A stretch of DNA of 64,000 bases from Fasciolopsis buskii (GCA_008360955.1 LUCM01005926.1:4100-68099); one strand, 5' to 3'. Numbered from the stretch's first letter, positions 34,418 to 47,649 are shown. Notes: generated by a model from the letters alone, not told the origin. Numbers and translations: made by a program.

Positions 34418-34594
34418 GGTTTATCTTTTTAGTTCCTTCGATTATGAAATAACAACGAACATCAATTTTCAGGAATGGAGCCGGGGCCGACAGAAGGCTG
34501 CTAAGTGGGGAAGTTGACCGTGGGGACAGCGTGGGGAGGAATAGAACCCGGGAATTTTATGTCCAAAAACCACGACCTTATTCGCCTGACCACC
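34418..34594 (-). mobile_element. tRNA-derived SINE, copy 1
   Basis: On the minus strand it starts GGTGGTCAGGCGAATAAGG (an A-box region) and continues GTCGTGGTTTTTGGA and a B-box-like CGGGTTCTATTCC. It then enters a tRNA-unrelated body with CCCCACTTAGCAGCC, ATTCCTGAAAAT and TTGTTATTTCATAATCGAAGG. Body and tail align with the copy at 55818 almost word for word. Confidence 0.75.
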
Positions 34595-37500
34595 ATTGGT
34601 CAGCATGAAATTAACATCAAACAATTTATAGAGATATCAATGCGTGAGCTACAGAGCGCAGTAAACAACGTACGGTAGTGTTCGTTCGGTTGGATTGTCC
34701 AAATTCAAACGGAACAATAATACTGTATTTTCGTTTAGCAAACTTGCAGTTATCAACTGATTTTTCAAAATGTCGTTAGTTTTACAACCATCTTAGATAA
34801 GAACGGGGATAATGTACACCTTCATCTATTAGCCGAATCCCGAGGACGCATTTTGTCACTCACCAAATAGAATTTCGTCCTATTGCATCATTTAGAAACT
34901 TTGATAATCATACCTTTTTGTCGATTTTGAATCATGAAAAAATGCTGCACAAATCGGGCCAAATAATTTCAAGGGCTGTCGCGTGTCCCAGTCTTGTCTC
35001 TGTTTCCCGCCACACAGCTGCTCTACTGGTTGCTGGAAGCTGTCTCTTCATCACTATTCCAAAAAATCCTATCTACAACGAATTTTCGTTTTTCCGAATT
35101 CCTGCGCCAAGCAGAGACCGTATCGGAAATGGTTGACAACCTGAAACGGAGCAACCAACGGGCAGTTTTTGACACAATAACTCCGACGCCAGTGAGCTAA
35201 CTGCTCGGAATGATGGTATTCTAAATAAAATCAGGTAAACGGGAAGGGAAGAGAATGTATTTCCGTCCCCATTTCGAGTGGAAGCAGTTTGGCGTAGATG
35301 AGTCAAAAATTCTCCATAATTCATCACTAACGGGCGTTTGCCATTTGACAGGACTGCCCTAACAGTTTGCGGTTTGCTATTTGGACCGCATTTCTAGTCC
35401 GGACGCGTCGGAAACAAGAGCGGCATCGACGGTTAGCGACTACAGTGAGTGCAATGGAGTGGAAAATATTGTCACAAATTTCTGCCTGCCTGGGAGGCAG
35501 ATTAATCTGACTGAAAAGTAGTTTTGTCCAATTTTCCTTCGCTTGGTTTGTGAGACTGGGTATAGGTGTGTTCCAAAAATTACGGATAATTATCTTTGCA
35601 ACTAAACCTGCGTACTTTGTAATACAAAATGCTCGATGTTCGTGACTCTACCATCGTGAATTTTGGAACAAACTAACTTAGCCAAATTTAGCCAACTAGA
35701 TCGTTGAATGTTTCATAGTTAACATCTATTGTCTCTGCTTTGTGACTTCTTATCCACTTTTTCGTCGATTGCTTTTCATCATACCTCAGTCGGATTGTAT
35801 TTGCATTCGGCTGGGTGATACCATGTGCGCAGCTACAGTGAGAATTGCTTTCCTAAACCCATTGGCTTGTTATCAAGAAATTTTGGTACTAAAGGTCAAA
35901 TTTTCAGGAAATCGGTATTTTTGGTTGAAATAAGACTGAGTAAACACGTCTTTCAATTTCCTGTTTAAATTTATTAAAAATTCTCCCCCATAAAATGCAC
36001 ACAATTGGCCATTATAAGCATGTGTGCATATAATAATACAAAATTCACAATCGGAATGTCTATGGTTCGGTGATGGCCTTGACTCCAAAGGTAGTACGAA
36101 GAAGAAGTTTGTAGTTTAATAGCAATTTGAACTCTTTTGATTTCAGTCCAGAATCACCTTTGGGAAGAAATTTACTGCATATTAGATCAGATGTGAAACG
36201 AAAATGAAGAATAATGCAATGAAGATGAGTCAGCAAAAACCGAAGGCTGTCCATTAAATGGCTCCGAATTCTATCATTCAGTGGATTTCTACGTTCGCTA
36301 GAAGCTTTAAAGCATTGCATATAATTAGCATTTTTAATTACCTGTTGAAAAGCTACGAAATATTCTCGATTCTAACGATGATGAGATTTGCTTCAACGAT
36401 AAGGATCAATGGATACCGCCGTATGATGTGGGTCCCGACTGGTGTAGCATAAAGTATTATTGAAAGTCCCATTTGGCACTCCATCCACAAGCGCGTCATG
36501 GTCTGGTCGGAGGGAATATTGGTATAGGTATCTAGGATCAGCCCATTTTATGATTACTATTAAATGTTTTAGATGATCTATGAAAAACGAATTTATATTG
36601 TGCCTACCGGTGATCGGGATTTGGGGAGAAGAATCAGTAGCTTCGAGAATAGCCCTTATGACGCGTGGTCTTTGATTCCGTGGAAAACACACAGGTCAGC
36701 GTGCTGTCTTTCCTACTGGAGGATGGGAAGGAAGCACATGAGATTATCACGAATAAGCCAAACCACAAGACAACTATTGTACGTAAGCTTTCAATTTATG
36801 CAACCTGTACTTTACGATTATTTTAACTACCAACTTAAGAAACGGTATGGGAAATATGGAGAAATATATTACTTTACACTATGTCATTTTTGAAAGACAA
36901 TATTATTGGTTTATATTTTAATTTTTTGGTAACAATAGAAATCAGGACGGTATCTCCACGTGGTTTTTATTTTCCATTTGCAGACTCCTAATTAGGGAAA
37001 TTACCAGCAATGCAGGGCGTCAAAGGAACACGATGTTGACATTTGACAACCGTGTTTAGCATTGAAAAAGAGCACCGATTTAATTAACGATAAGTTAGAA
37101 TGTTGGGTAAAAAAATTGTCAGCTACGTATTTGCATCAACCCGTAAATTAGTTTGTAAATGCTATCAATATTGTGATCTTGAGTTACATGCGTCCCAGGC
37201 AGAGGGGATTTTAAGATGCCGCCCAATTTTCCGCTGATTTTCTTCGGTTTTAGTCGTTTAGTGAAATCTGGGTTGCGAAAGAGTTTTAGCCAGTTCATTA
37301 CCAGTTTAAATTGCACACGTCGCATGACACTAGCAATGCCCTGTGACTAAACACACTGATCTGACACAGAAGTAATGCGAAATCTGAGGTCCGTAACAGA
37401 AAATGGGGAACTAGACTAGAAGGGCTTCATTGCTGATACAGTGTCTCGGCCGAATAGGTCTAACATACCCTGATAATAATTTAGTGTTTTCATGTCACAA

Positions 37501-38289
37501 CTCACCTTTCTCATCATGTTGGTTGTATATCACCCCTTCTTCCGTCCTCTCTTACCACAATTGATTCGAAGTAGATACTCACCTCATTTCATCCACTCAG
37601 TTTTATTTTCATTTGGCAGTTCCACTAGTTGTTCTGTCCTTTAGTATCCGCAGCATATCGTCTGGCAACTGTAATCTATCGTCTACTAGCCGCTGATCAC
37701 CGTTGAATGGTAATGGACGGCCGTGGTTATGCGGAGAAAGTCATGGAGTTTCAACGGGAAGATCATTTCTTTCAAATAATTTTCTTCTGCTTTAGGTGAA
37801 ACATGGTTTTGCAAAATGCCAGTGATGTGAATATACCTTTTATTCCGAACCTTCTGACCAGACTCGTTTTTATGACGTGTTTTCTAACTGATTATCGATT
37901 GAATCCGTTGTATTTTTGGAGTGAATTTTTGGTCGGCTTATCGACTGGTACCGGTTAACTGAAGTTGTGTCTCTTCTTGAGATAATTCAACTGACCCCTG
38001 ATCTGCATTGTTCTCCGTAGTTAGTTAGCCATAACGCATGGTTTTTTTGTCCTAACACCGAATGATTTTTCAAAAATACCTGGTTGAGATATGAGAACGC
38101 ACAGCAGCAAACAAGTTCGTTTTGTTGTTCCGAAAATGACTACGGTTTGTAGGTACCAAAATCGGGGAAATGGGAAAGACAAGAAAAAAAGGAGTAGTGA
38201 TTACCTTAATGGGCCTCAGACTAATGGCCACTTGTGATCCCCGCATGTCTAGTGTTGATAACAAGCTAGGTATTCTGTACCAATTCTAA
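34595..38289. other. Gene-poor stretch
   Basis: Open frames at 34918-35327 (both strands), 36393-36692 (-) and 36573-36893 (+) are unrecognised. No repeat signature seen. Confidence 0.45.
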
Positions 38290-38960
38290 ACCTGCCGGCA
38301 TCCAAAATGTACCTCGTCATTGGTCATTCGGTTTTCCCACCAGACACCAGCAATGCTTCGGAGACATCGGCGGTCGAACATCGGATATCCTCAACGCAGA
38401 TAAGCTATGTATCGCAACCGTACAGAACACTACTAACTGGGATATTGTAAGCAATTCCCTTGAGGGAGAGCCGAACGTTTTGACGGTACGATGAGCGTCG
38501 CAGGTTGTTCTGACTTTCTCAAATCATGACTTAACCTCCTCCCCGAGGTAACTTTTTATCTCTAACCGATCACCAAGATGTGGGTGCAGTCACATGCTCC
38601 TGACAGTCCCAAAGAAGTACCTTCTTTTTGAAGGTGCAAGGCACATATCGTGCCAAAATACCTCAATCGTCAAGCGGTCCAACGCACACTGAACTGCCTG
38701 TGCATCGTAACTCAACCAGGCCATATTATGTGCATACTTTAAGTCTTGAAGATAGGGACAACAATCAACTCCCCCAGTTCAAAACCTGTTGCCAGAGGAT
38801 GGAGTTCTGTGACTGGTTCTTTCACAAACGACGGTATGTGCAGACAGTTGTTTCGGATGAATCAACATTATGACTGTGTAAAGTTAAGGGATATCATTAC
38901 ACTACTGGAGTTGGCACAGGACAACCAAAGAAGTAATGACCAAGGTGATGTGAAAGCGAA
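38290..38960 (-). mobile_element. RTE-like LINE fragment, late reverse transcriptase and thumb region
   Basis: The minus strand reads LKYAHNMAWLSYDAQAVQCA (the degenerate YADD block; the aspartates are lost) and LDRLTIEV, then MCLAPSK, HPHLGDRLEIKSYLG, NVRLSLKG, SSVLYGCDT and VEDIR. After frame changes it reads VFDRRCLRSIAGVWWENRMT and NDEV. This is the order of the RT C-terminal half in RTE elements (YADD, K-x-x-LG, LLYG-x-ET, DHRCLR-x-I). Stops and frameshifts mark it as dead. It lies downstream, in minus-strand sense, of the endonuclease fragment at 40.4-41.26 kb and is probably the same insertion. Confidence 0.7.
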
Positions 38961-40189
38961 CGTTTGATGCGGTATTCATGGTTCATGACTGATGAGTCCT
39001 GTTCTCCTCCCACAGAAGTGAATACAGCCACGCACTTACATGCAATTAAGGAACGATGGACCGATATTTTTGTAGACTGATGTAACACAATTACTTATTT
39101 TTTAAATTTGCCATTCAATTCAGAAGCAGTTGTGGACGATCAAAGAGGGACATTAACTGTGGATGTGCGAATTGTAAGCAATATGGATTACTTTTCATAT
39201 TCCGCCACTATTCTGGGTGACCGTAAACATAGGTGCTGATATTTAGTTAGTTGATCATCTTTTTCAGAACGCAAAACCGTATGTCGTTAGAGTATGCGGC
39301 AAGTATCTGCTCTGAAGCAAATGAATCCATTGTGGCACATCTGCTTTCCCTGCTGTGAGAAAAACATTGCTGAGTTCCAGAGGCTACAACATTTGGTCTC
39401 TTGGGTGAGTGATAACAAGGAATCGGAATCACATCATAGATCATTTGGAACTGGGATTTGAACGTCTTCCAAGTGTTTTGTATGCACCGCTCAGGTTGTG
39501 CTTTTAACCGGGTCACTAGCATGACAGATGCAAATTTTCGGACGTCACAATCATTCCGACGGAATTTATTATGGATAATGTTAACTGTCTATCGCATGGA
39601 ATGAGATTGTTGGAAGGCAGCAACATGGACCACTAGCTCACAGATCTTAAAGGAATCTGCTGCTTGCCAATATTTGCTCTTCCATAACCTTGATTTCACG
39701 TCGAATTTATCTAGAGTGAATGATGCCAACATGCAAAAATTAGACTCTGTCAGTTGACTTCGATATTTGATGGTCTGGGTGGGTTTTGGTCAGTTTACCT
39801 GCTAATAAGTACATGGGTAGTCCAGTGCGAAGTGCATTTTGAATGGACGAAGAGATTCTGCGACTGCGTTTTCGGGTATTTGGGACACACATTACAAACT
39901 GTGAGGAATGACGGTCGCGAGCAGCTTTGACGTTATCGCGGTTAGCCTTATACACCTATGGCCAACGTGTACACTGCCGTGCTGTTTTTATAGATGGGGA
40001 CAGTAATCAACTTTCTCATCAAGGCAAGGGTACGCTGTCGGAGTACCAAAGCTTCGAGAGTTAAAATTGAATTTTTCGGATTAATCCTGTCACCATTTTG
40101 AAATCGATCTTGTAGAAGGCTATCTGAACTCGACGAACTGTGATGTTTTTATGCTTGGATTTTCTTGCAGATTTCCGCCTCGCTTTTTT
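38961..40189. other. Unrecognised stretch between two RTE fragments
   Basis: If the two LINE pieces are one copy, the first half of the RT should lie here. I see only LITVPIYKN near 40010 (-), which resembles an early RT block. The remaining frames (39247-39522 and 39740-39955, minus) do not match RTE, so most of that segment is deleted, replaced or beyond recognition. Confidence 0.4.
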
Positions 40190-40360
40190 CTATTTTCTTT
40201 TATCTTTCTACTTTATTTATTAATGAGCTAACACTATACATCACTGCTTAGGAAGTGGATCGCGGCCGTCAGCGGACAGCTAAGTGTGAAAGTTTACCGG
40301 CAGTGAGAGTTTCGAACCAATGACCTTCACGTCTAAATGCCACGACCCTATGCACAGGTG
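40190..40360 (-). mobile_element. tRNA-derived SINE, copy 2 (inserted within the RTE LINE)
   Basis: The minus strand shows GGGTCGTGGCATTTAGACGTG, then the B-box ATTGGTTCGAAACTC, CACACTTAGCTGTCCGC, CACTTCCTAAGCAGTGATG and an A-rich tail AGAAAGATAAAAG. It matches the other copies across the tRNA-like head and the body; the A-box end is worn. It lies between the RTE endonuclease and RT fragments. Confidence 0.7.
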
Positions 40361-40399
40361 ATATATCTTTTGTAACGTTCCAAGGATCGTCTGGCTGAT

Positions 40400-41260
40400 T
40401 AATTATGGCCGGGCTGGAAGAGGAGGCCAATAAAACTGTGATTTAAAATGCTTCCCCGGGCTTACGAGATGACACTGCTGGTTGTGAAAAGGCGAACCGT
40501 CAGTTCTGCAGATCGTTTCGCTAACACCCAATGCTTTCTCACCGGTAGCTTGGACGAGGTGAAACAGCTTGTGGGAATTTCCCATGGCAGCTGCATGTTC
40601 CACTTCCAAACTTCAATCAGATCGCCAGTTCTCACGGTTCCCACCAAATCTTCAGTTGAGTTTTCTCCTCATAATGAGCCGTGCCTCATTAGATTCGCCA
40701 TCAGCCGGGATGGACTGGCGTACGTGAAGGCACAGGGCCTCAGCAGAAAACCAGGGTGTCACAATGCGACGGGTCAGGCCACAACTAACTAGGCCAGCAA
40801 AATGCAAGGTATTCTTGATAAGCGACCAGAGCTCATTGCTACTTTGAGGTAAGGGCCATCCTAGGTTTTCAACCAGTGCGCATCGAAAGAGTAAAATGCG
40901 AGTCGGGTCAGGTAGCCTGTCGCTGCACCATAGGTTTTGAGCGCCCACCGAGGCACATGGTAACGTGCCGTCGGAGTCGAGGGAGTGCTCCAGTATGAGA
41001 GGCACTCTTGTAGACAGCTTCACCATTTGTAGCTGATAGGAATGTGGTCGATTTGGGTCCACCTCTAACAGGAAACGACAGTTGGTTTGAACACAAAGTC
41101 ACATCCGACCCCCGTTGTCATAACAACAAAAATCGAGGCCAGAAGAGTCTCCTAGACGTGCCTCTTTCGAGATCAGCCGGCCTACTTGAGCACCCATGTC
41201 TCCCGGTTTTGTTGTGCCCAAGTGGTCATGAAGCTTACGATCGAACTTGGCCCTGACTGC
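40400..41260 (-). mobile_element. RTE-like LINE fragment, endonuclease C-terminus and EN-RT linker
   Basis: The minus strand carries MGAQVGRLISKEARLGDSSG (the D-M-N-A-Q-V-G-R-L block of APE-type endonucleases), then WTQIDHIPISYKW, and a decayed S-D-H-A-L-V catalytic box reading DSDGTLPCA in one frame. It continues with the linker ELWSLIKNTLHFAGL, PWFSAEALCL and NEARLIMRRKLNKSL. The 40403-40609 frame continues MEVEHAAAMGNSHKLFHLVQ, ATGEKALGVSETI and DGSP. The APE-type endonuclease would nick target DNA. Here the catalytic His is lost and stops interrupt it. The orientation and order match the fragment at 38.29-38.96 kb. Confidence 0.75.
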
Positions 41261-44200
41261 ATCTCGGCTGCAGCTTGCTGGTTGTTATGCCAAGGCAACA
41301 AGCCAGTTACCCTTGTCGAAATGACAAATTTTCGTTTCGCACAAACCTCTGAAGTCCAGTGAGCACAGCAGGATGTTAGCTGCCGTATAACCTTTTATCC
41401 AACCTAAATGGAGAAGCCTTCAACAAATTAAAGTTCATCATCAAGAATGGTCCAGTGGAATGTCAAGGCATTTTGTGAAATGTGCCTGTTGGAACCACAG
41501 TTAAAGGCTACCAATATAAGTCGGTTTTATCTACTTGCCACATTGGATTCCGGGACATTTCTGCACTGTACTTCTTGCGATCGTTGTTTTCTGAAGCTTA
41601 TCAAAAGTCCTCTGTCAAAAGAGGATTTTTGAAGATGTTTTGAAAGTAAAACTTCAAATAATTTTTACCGCTTCACAACTTTATTTTGTTTTATTGCCCA
41701 GTAGTCAGATTTTTAATGAATCTAAAAGCAACGAACAGTGGCTGAAACTCATGATTGATGGCTAAATAATCATCCATTATGACGAAAAAACCACTAGTAA
41801 CAGCGGATCCGGAGGTTGATGACTTCTTCATAGCCCATAACTATACATTGAATATTCGAAACCTCACTGTTGTCTGACCAACTGTTTAAATTATCTCCTT
41901 TCTTCCCACCTGAGACGAAATAAGAATTTAATTTGACAGTTTGTTGTTTCTAAGTTGAGAAAATAATGAAATGAACAACAAAATCCTTATGATTACATCG
42001 GCATCATTAACGGTGCCCAGTTTCATCGGGTAGTCGATAGCTTGGACTGTTCGAGATAAAGCATTACCTTACCGCATGGCAGGCATTTAAGAAGATCAGT
42101 TTAACCACTAATACAATATGACTGAGATATACCTGAAGCCTTTTCATTTTGTGTATCTCATCTCTGAAAGTCTGTATAGGCAAGTGTGCGTGGGTGCGTG
42201 GGTGCGTGGCTGCGTGGGTGCGTGGATGCAATCAGAGTGGGTTGGTGATCCATGCATCATTGTCGTAATACCAGATAAAGTTCATTATTTCTCCAGCTCG
42301 CGGCGTCGAGTTTTTGTTGCGAAAAAGCCAACTGATTTTCAGTTACGCTACTGCCAAGTGTTTACCTAATGAGCTTCCGATTCAGTTTTTGCTTTTCTCA
42401 GGAAAAGTGGTCGTATTTTTCATCCCTAATAGCTTGCAGATTCACCCCTAGGATAGTGAGGTGCACATGCCAAAGATAAAAAAATGCAATCGGCGCTGGT
42501 AGTAATGGATATTAATAATCTAACTGAGTCCAAAAGCTTTATAAATTGGGGGGTTAAAAATACTGAGCTATTTAGAACCTTCTTGGGTGGAGGACAATGG
42601 GATAAACGTAAGTGCCAGAAAATACATAACCAGTTTCGTCCTGAGAAAGCAATCTGGAGTAAAACATCTATTCTGTCGTGTGCTTACCAATGGAGCCGGG
42701 CAAATTGGTTAGGACCCTGGAAAACAGCCGTGATAGACAATATTAGCTGATGGGATTAATAAACTGAGTGTGTTTCGGAAAGATGATGAGGACTTGAGTG
42801 ATCAGGAAGTGAGCTTGAGTTATTCGTTCATAGACAGAAATTTCAGAGCTCAGGCATAAGGCTGCTGTTGTTGCACATAAATAGAAAAGTTTGTCAGTGC
42901 AAGCGTATATGAATTAGGATTTCAGATGTGAACCAGAGATAGGCGCCTGATTTTTGTGAAATATGTCTCGTATGTGCGAATGAAATGTTTGCAGTAAAGC
43001 ATCAGATTGCGGACTGAGTTTGGCTGATTCATCTGTTTTTGAGCGGTATAGTGGTTACTGACATCTAGCCGTGTTTATGATATACCGGTAGAGCAAATCT
43101 CGGGGCATTTCCAGGTTGAGCATGAGAGAGCGACCTCCGGTTAAAAGATTCGCCGTGAACAGGATGGGTCCAAGTTATTCAGATGAGCAACCGCAGACGG
43201 ACAGCAGCAGTATCAAGGATGAGCTGATTTTACGTACAGCGAGTGTTCTTCCCAAAAAAACCACTTAAACTCAATCTTGACAATACAAGGTGATGAGCTT
43301 GGCCCATTTTTTTTAATGAAATCATAGAATTTTGTCCCCCTCCGAGGCAGTTTACTTGAGCAGAGGCGTACAAACCGAATGCCTTAGTCACTGGCTCTGC
43401 TTCAGTTTCTTGGGATTGTTGGACTCCTGATGCGATATGGTCAAAAGGCGTGTGAATTGGAATACCGACACCAACTTTGAGCGATTCAAAACTGGTCCCT
43501 TGGGCTTTATTGCCGAGCGGGTCAAATTTTTTAACCGAGGGCTCCAACTGTGGCCCCTAAGTCAACCTACTTCTTTGGTTTAGGTAACCAAGCGGGACAG
43601 CGGCCACGTAAGAAATATGGATTACGTCGGAGAATCGATGATGTGGAGAAGTCCCAACTAGTCGCCGGTTGAGGCGAACCCTACGTAAACGTCTGCTTTT
43701 CCTTTCGCTTTCTCATATTTTACTCTTCTGCATCGTGTTTATGTGTATATTGTGCATTATGTTTTTTAAATTAGGCGAGACAAATGAAGCGATTGTGAAG
43801 GGGAAGGATCAAACAGGTTTGGTGATTATAGTGCTATGATTAAGTACTTTAAAGTCTTCTCCCAATGATCCGGATTAGCCAAGGGTAAACAAACCACAAT
43901 AGGAAAAGCAACAGTTTAGTAATTTTGGAAATCGCTATCGGCGGTGTTCTGTGCCGTTTGAGTTTTTGTGTTGAACAATATAAACGATGTGGAACTGAAC
44001 ACAAAATATCCCCTCTGATTGTTGTCTACGAGAAAGCCAAGGAAAGAGAATAAAATGTCACTACTTTCAGTGGATTATTTACCAAGCTGTAAATTAGTGA
44101 AAATTAGTGAGATTTTCGCAGTATCATTTCAGTGCTAGAAGGAGCGAATTACACATTGAACAGGTATTGCCGAAACTGACGCATCAAGCGCCATATGAAA

Positions 44201-45741
44201 ACTTTCCCATCTAGTGTACAACAGTGAAGGGATTAAAATATTTCAGTTGTATTCCCGGTATTCACTGAGAAGTGTTGAAGCTTTTCGGCGACGAGTCGCA
44301 ACTTTGATGTTTTCCAGTAGGAAATTATGCTAGGCATTTGGTCGACTTCCTATTTAATCCAACATTTGCATTACGAGGTCAATAGGTCGAACAAAGTGAG
44401 GTGTAATCAGAACAACTTGACGCATGTATTAATATAAATCCAGAACCAGAAATGATTCGCAGTCGATGGACCCGATACTGTTCTTCAGTACTTCTTCGGT
44501 CATTTTGATATTTCCATCAAATCTAGTATGAGTTATCATTATTTTATCGGTCAAGCCTAAGACGTTAGTGTCGATTACAAGGGTGGTTCAATAAATATAT
44601 GATGTCAGAAGAGTAAACATTACTTCAGTGACATTGGCATTCCAGGTAAAAAAATATATTTAACGAAACACTGCAGATTTTAGGTTGCTTTCATGCTATT
44701 TGTCATGATGGAAGAGAACGATTCTATTTAAGACATGATGTTTTCTAAACTTTGGTGAGATCCAGTATGGAGCCTCTTGTGATAACATTTTCATTACCTT
44801 CTATTGTTTATTTTTTTTTAGAAATAAGGAAATTCCCTGTTATCATATGAGCACAATTTTCCCATTCATAGTAAGCTTTTTTGGTTCTTTTCAAGGGCAT
44901 TTCTCACTAGTTGCAACACAGTGAGCCTTTTGGACGGATATAAGAAAATGAGGCAACTCTCGCAAAGTATTTCCCGTCAGAAATGATCTTTTTGTACCCA
45001 TTTCACAAGTCAGCACCTCCTATACATCCACCAACAAAATTAACGACACTTAGACTTAACCCCTAAAGTATATTCCACCAATGAACGGGTTAGTTATATT
45101 CCTTGTTCTACTGCACCATACCCAACATCCATTGATATTCGAAGCATTTAAGTGTTCCTCCATCCTATGTGAACAAGCGTGCATGAAATATCGGTAGTGT
45201 TATACTTTGGAATTAAAGGAAATTTACGCCGTAAAATTTCGGATGGACTCTAAGTAACCGTGCTTACTTTTGAGTGTGTTTGATATGCTATATAAAAGAT
45301 ATCCCATGGGCATAATGGATTCAATGTATTCAATAAATATTATGCAAATGGTAGTCCTTTTCAGTTTAAAGCGCTGGATGTGGTTAAATACAAAAAGTAA
45401 AGTGAGCAAATTTTTAACCAGTTCCTTATCCTTTACAATGCAGTAGAAAAATGTTCCATTATTTATAGAGCTAGGCTTCCAAGTTACGACATATAAATGG
45501 CCTTAATGCACTATCGAATTTTATACGAAATCCAGATTCTTTTTACATAAAAAGTATTCTCTTCCAGAGTAACGTTAATCATTAAACCCCACTTATGGCG
45601 GAATATCTTAGTCACTAAATAATTACCTCCAGAATGTGTGAATATATATGTATTCATGGGTAGAAGATTCGATGAAACAAGTGCTTCTGTTGGACAAATA
45701 AGCTCGTTAGCATTTATGAACATAAACTAGAATAAGCCCTA
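41261..45741. other. Gene-poor stretch
   Basis: Contains the 8-bp minisatellite at 42186. A 105-codon minus frame (43230-43547) includes KKFDPLGNKAQGTSFESLK and has a CACAG acceptor-like start and a TCAA|GTAAAC donor-like site, but no recognised family. Other frames are unrecognised. Confidence 0.45.
42186..42225. repeat. 8-bp tandem repeat, five units
   Basis: Units of GTGCGTGG, one of them with C for G in the first position. Confidence 0.95.
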
Positions 45742-45870
45742 AGACCCTTCCAAAAAACTTTACAGTTTTCTTACTCCAGTAGGATTTTATTCTTCATGTT
45801 TATACTATTTTTTCTTGAGAACCAAAATCAATAATGTGTAACGGGCATTATTACAGTATGTACAAATTTA
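45742..45870 (+). repeat. Old unclassified interspersed repeat, copy 1
   Basis: Aligns with 62655-62785 in the same orientation. Shared blocks in the same order are ACCCTTCCAAAAA, CTCCAGTAGGATTT against CTCCAGAAGGATTT, AACCAA, and ATTACAGTAT. Divergence is substantial, so the copies are old. Confidence 0.6.
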
Positions 45871-46089
45871 GAGTTTGCTAAAGTTTCCTTCTCCTTGGTA
45901 AGTGAAGGAACCCTCACCATGAATGCATCATACTTTTTGCTACCCGTGGGTTGTGGTCTTACTGGGTAGCACGTACGTACCGGCTTTTGGCGACGTGTAA
46001 CTGCACTGTAAATTAGCTCACCACATTGCGTGAATCAACATACACCCGCAAGTAAAACGCTTCAGTATCAGAAATGCAAGGTTTTATCC

Positions 46090-46290
46090 TACACCACCAT
46101 AATCCGCATGGAAGATACGGGAGGAAGAAAGTTAATAGGCACCACGGGGAAGCCAAACAGCTGACTGTCTCTATAAGGCGCCTTCCAGCAACAGTCGGCC
46201 GGTCGAGAATCGAACACAATTTCGATTGGTAGTTCAGTGCACTCAAAGTCACATTGATGTATGATAAACATGCTACTGTCGCTCTGCCTG
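46090..46290 (-). mobile_element. Possible worn copy of the tRNA-derived SINE
   Basis: The minus strand has TTGTGTTCGATTCTCGACC, a good B-box, followed by GCTTCCCCGTGGTGCC and TTTCTTCCTCCC, at spacing like the SINE body (GCTACCCCACTTGGTAGCC, CTCTTCCTG). The A-box end is not convincing. Confidence 0.35.
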
Positions 46291-46429
46291 AGATCATTTT
46301 TGCCAGCGCAGGTGAAGTTAAATAGGATTGTAATAGAAATGGTGAGGGTATGACATCCTGGGAGGGACAAGTTTGGAGAAGCAATAGAACAGACAACGAA
46401 AAAGTAATCTGATGACGGCTATAAAAATA

Positions 46430-46940
46430 ATGTTAATGAGGAAATTCTGCGGTCTAGAGTCTTGAAATCTGAATGGGAAATAAAGGAAGGCAACCTAATC
46501 TTGGTGACATTTTCAAATGCATTATTCCAGTCTAAGAAGCAAATCGTTACTGATTTGTCCTTTTTAAATGAAAAACCGGACGTCGTATACGTCCGAATGT
46601 CATGTGGCAGAAGATAGAAGTGCAGGATATAATAACTGTTTTCCCAGTCCTACTCGGATAATCAATGTACGCAGGAATGAATCCATACATCGAATGATGA
46701 ACCTTTCGAAAAAAGTGACGACCACTGAAGCACAAGCAACTGAGCGGAATTCAAAGGGGGAAGATTTCTTCATGCTTGCTACCTTCCAAGCGGCGTGAAT
46801 TTTCCCATCTTCCAAATATTCTGTAAAGAGGTCAGAAAATGTGATTCGTGCACGCACTGAGTAAAATAACATTAAAGCCATCCGGTTCAGATGATACGTT
46901 GTGGTTACAAAATTGTTTGTAAATACATAATACTTGAACT
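46430..46940 (-). mobile_element. CR1/Jockey-like LINE reverse-transcriptase relic
   Basis: Across two frames the minus strand reads SEPDGFNVILLSACTNHI (the S-G-P-D-G-x-x-x-x-L-L-x-x-C block), then DLFTEYLEDGKIHAAWKVAS (x-L-x-x-G-x-x-P-x-x-W-K-x-A). A block follows in which VACASVVVTFFERFIIRCMD stands for Y-R-P-V-S-L-T-S-V-x-x-K-x-x-E-R-x-I. Further on, VTICFLDWNNAFENVTKIRL corresponds to motif A, with N for K and F for a more usual F-D. Order and spacing are right for a non-LTR RT of the CR1/Jockey type and differ from the RTE pieces. The motif C region is not seen. Confidence 0.6.
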
Positions 46941-47350
46941 TGAAATCACTATACGGAATTCGACCACTTTCCGCAGCAAACGGGTCCAAATTACAAGTGT
47001 GCACAGGACTGACTCCGATGTAACCTACTCAAAGGAAGGCACTGAAAAGCCCACAGCTGGGAATCGCGTTTAAGTACAAAATTGTAGGAATTCCGATTGA
47101 CGGAATGCTTCCATCCAATGGCATTCGAGGAATTTTAACTTTACGATCGCCTGTCGTCACAATTCTCGTTGGTTGGCTGTCTGCGCAGGCTGCAACGAAC
47201 CTGTTCAGGCTTATATCAAATAATTTGCATGTAGACTCACAACAAAACTTCAGAAGTGTAAGTAGAAGATTGAATTACCTGAAAAGAGTAATCTGATGAA
47301 ATTCTAGAAATCTATGATCCTACTGGCTGAATGAATTATTCATGTTCCTC
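46941..47350. other. No recognisable gene
   Basis: Could include decayed upstream parts of the CR1-like element, but I cannot align them. Only unrecognised short frames. Confidence 0.4.
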
Positions 47351-47504
47351 CCATTTTCTTTTATCTTTTTCTTCATTTATTGATTAAAACCCAGATTAAA
47401 TCATTTTTGGTCGCCAATTAGAAGTGACTGGCGATCGGAGTGTTCAGACCCACAACTTTCGGATTGAAACGTCGTGATTTTGACCGCTGGACCATCACCG
47501 CCCC
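47351..47504 (-). mobile_element. tRNA-derived SINE, copy 3
   Basis: The minus strand begins GGGGCGGTGATGGTCCAGCGG, with the best A-box of the family (TGGTCCAGCGG), then AATCACGACGTTTCAATC and a B-box-like GTGGGTCTGAACACTCC. It ends in AAAAAGATAAAAGAAAATGG, the family tail. Confidence 0.7.
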
Positions 47505-47649
47505 GGTATCAAACGGTGTTTCGTTCTTATGCCAGCGTCATGAGTATGCTTGAATGAAATGTATCCGAATTTAGCCATTTTCCAAGAAAATCAGCCAATA
47601 TTATCCCCAGATTATTGGAAGTCAATGGAGTTATCATGTAGAGTCAAGG

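Noticed and set aside
38985..39020. CTGATGAGTCC as a hammerhead core
   Set aside because: No complementary GGAC-GAAA arm follows.
43230..43547. 105-codon minus frame with FDPLGNKAQGTSFESL as exon or gag
   Set aside because: Acceptor and donor matches are weak, two frames are equally open, and I could not match it to a gag or host family.
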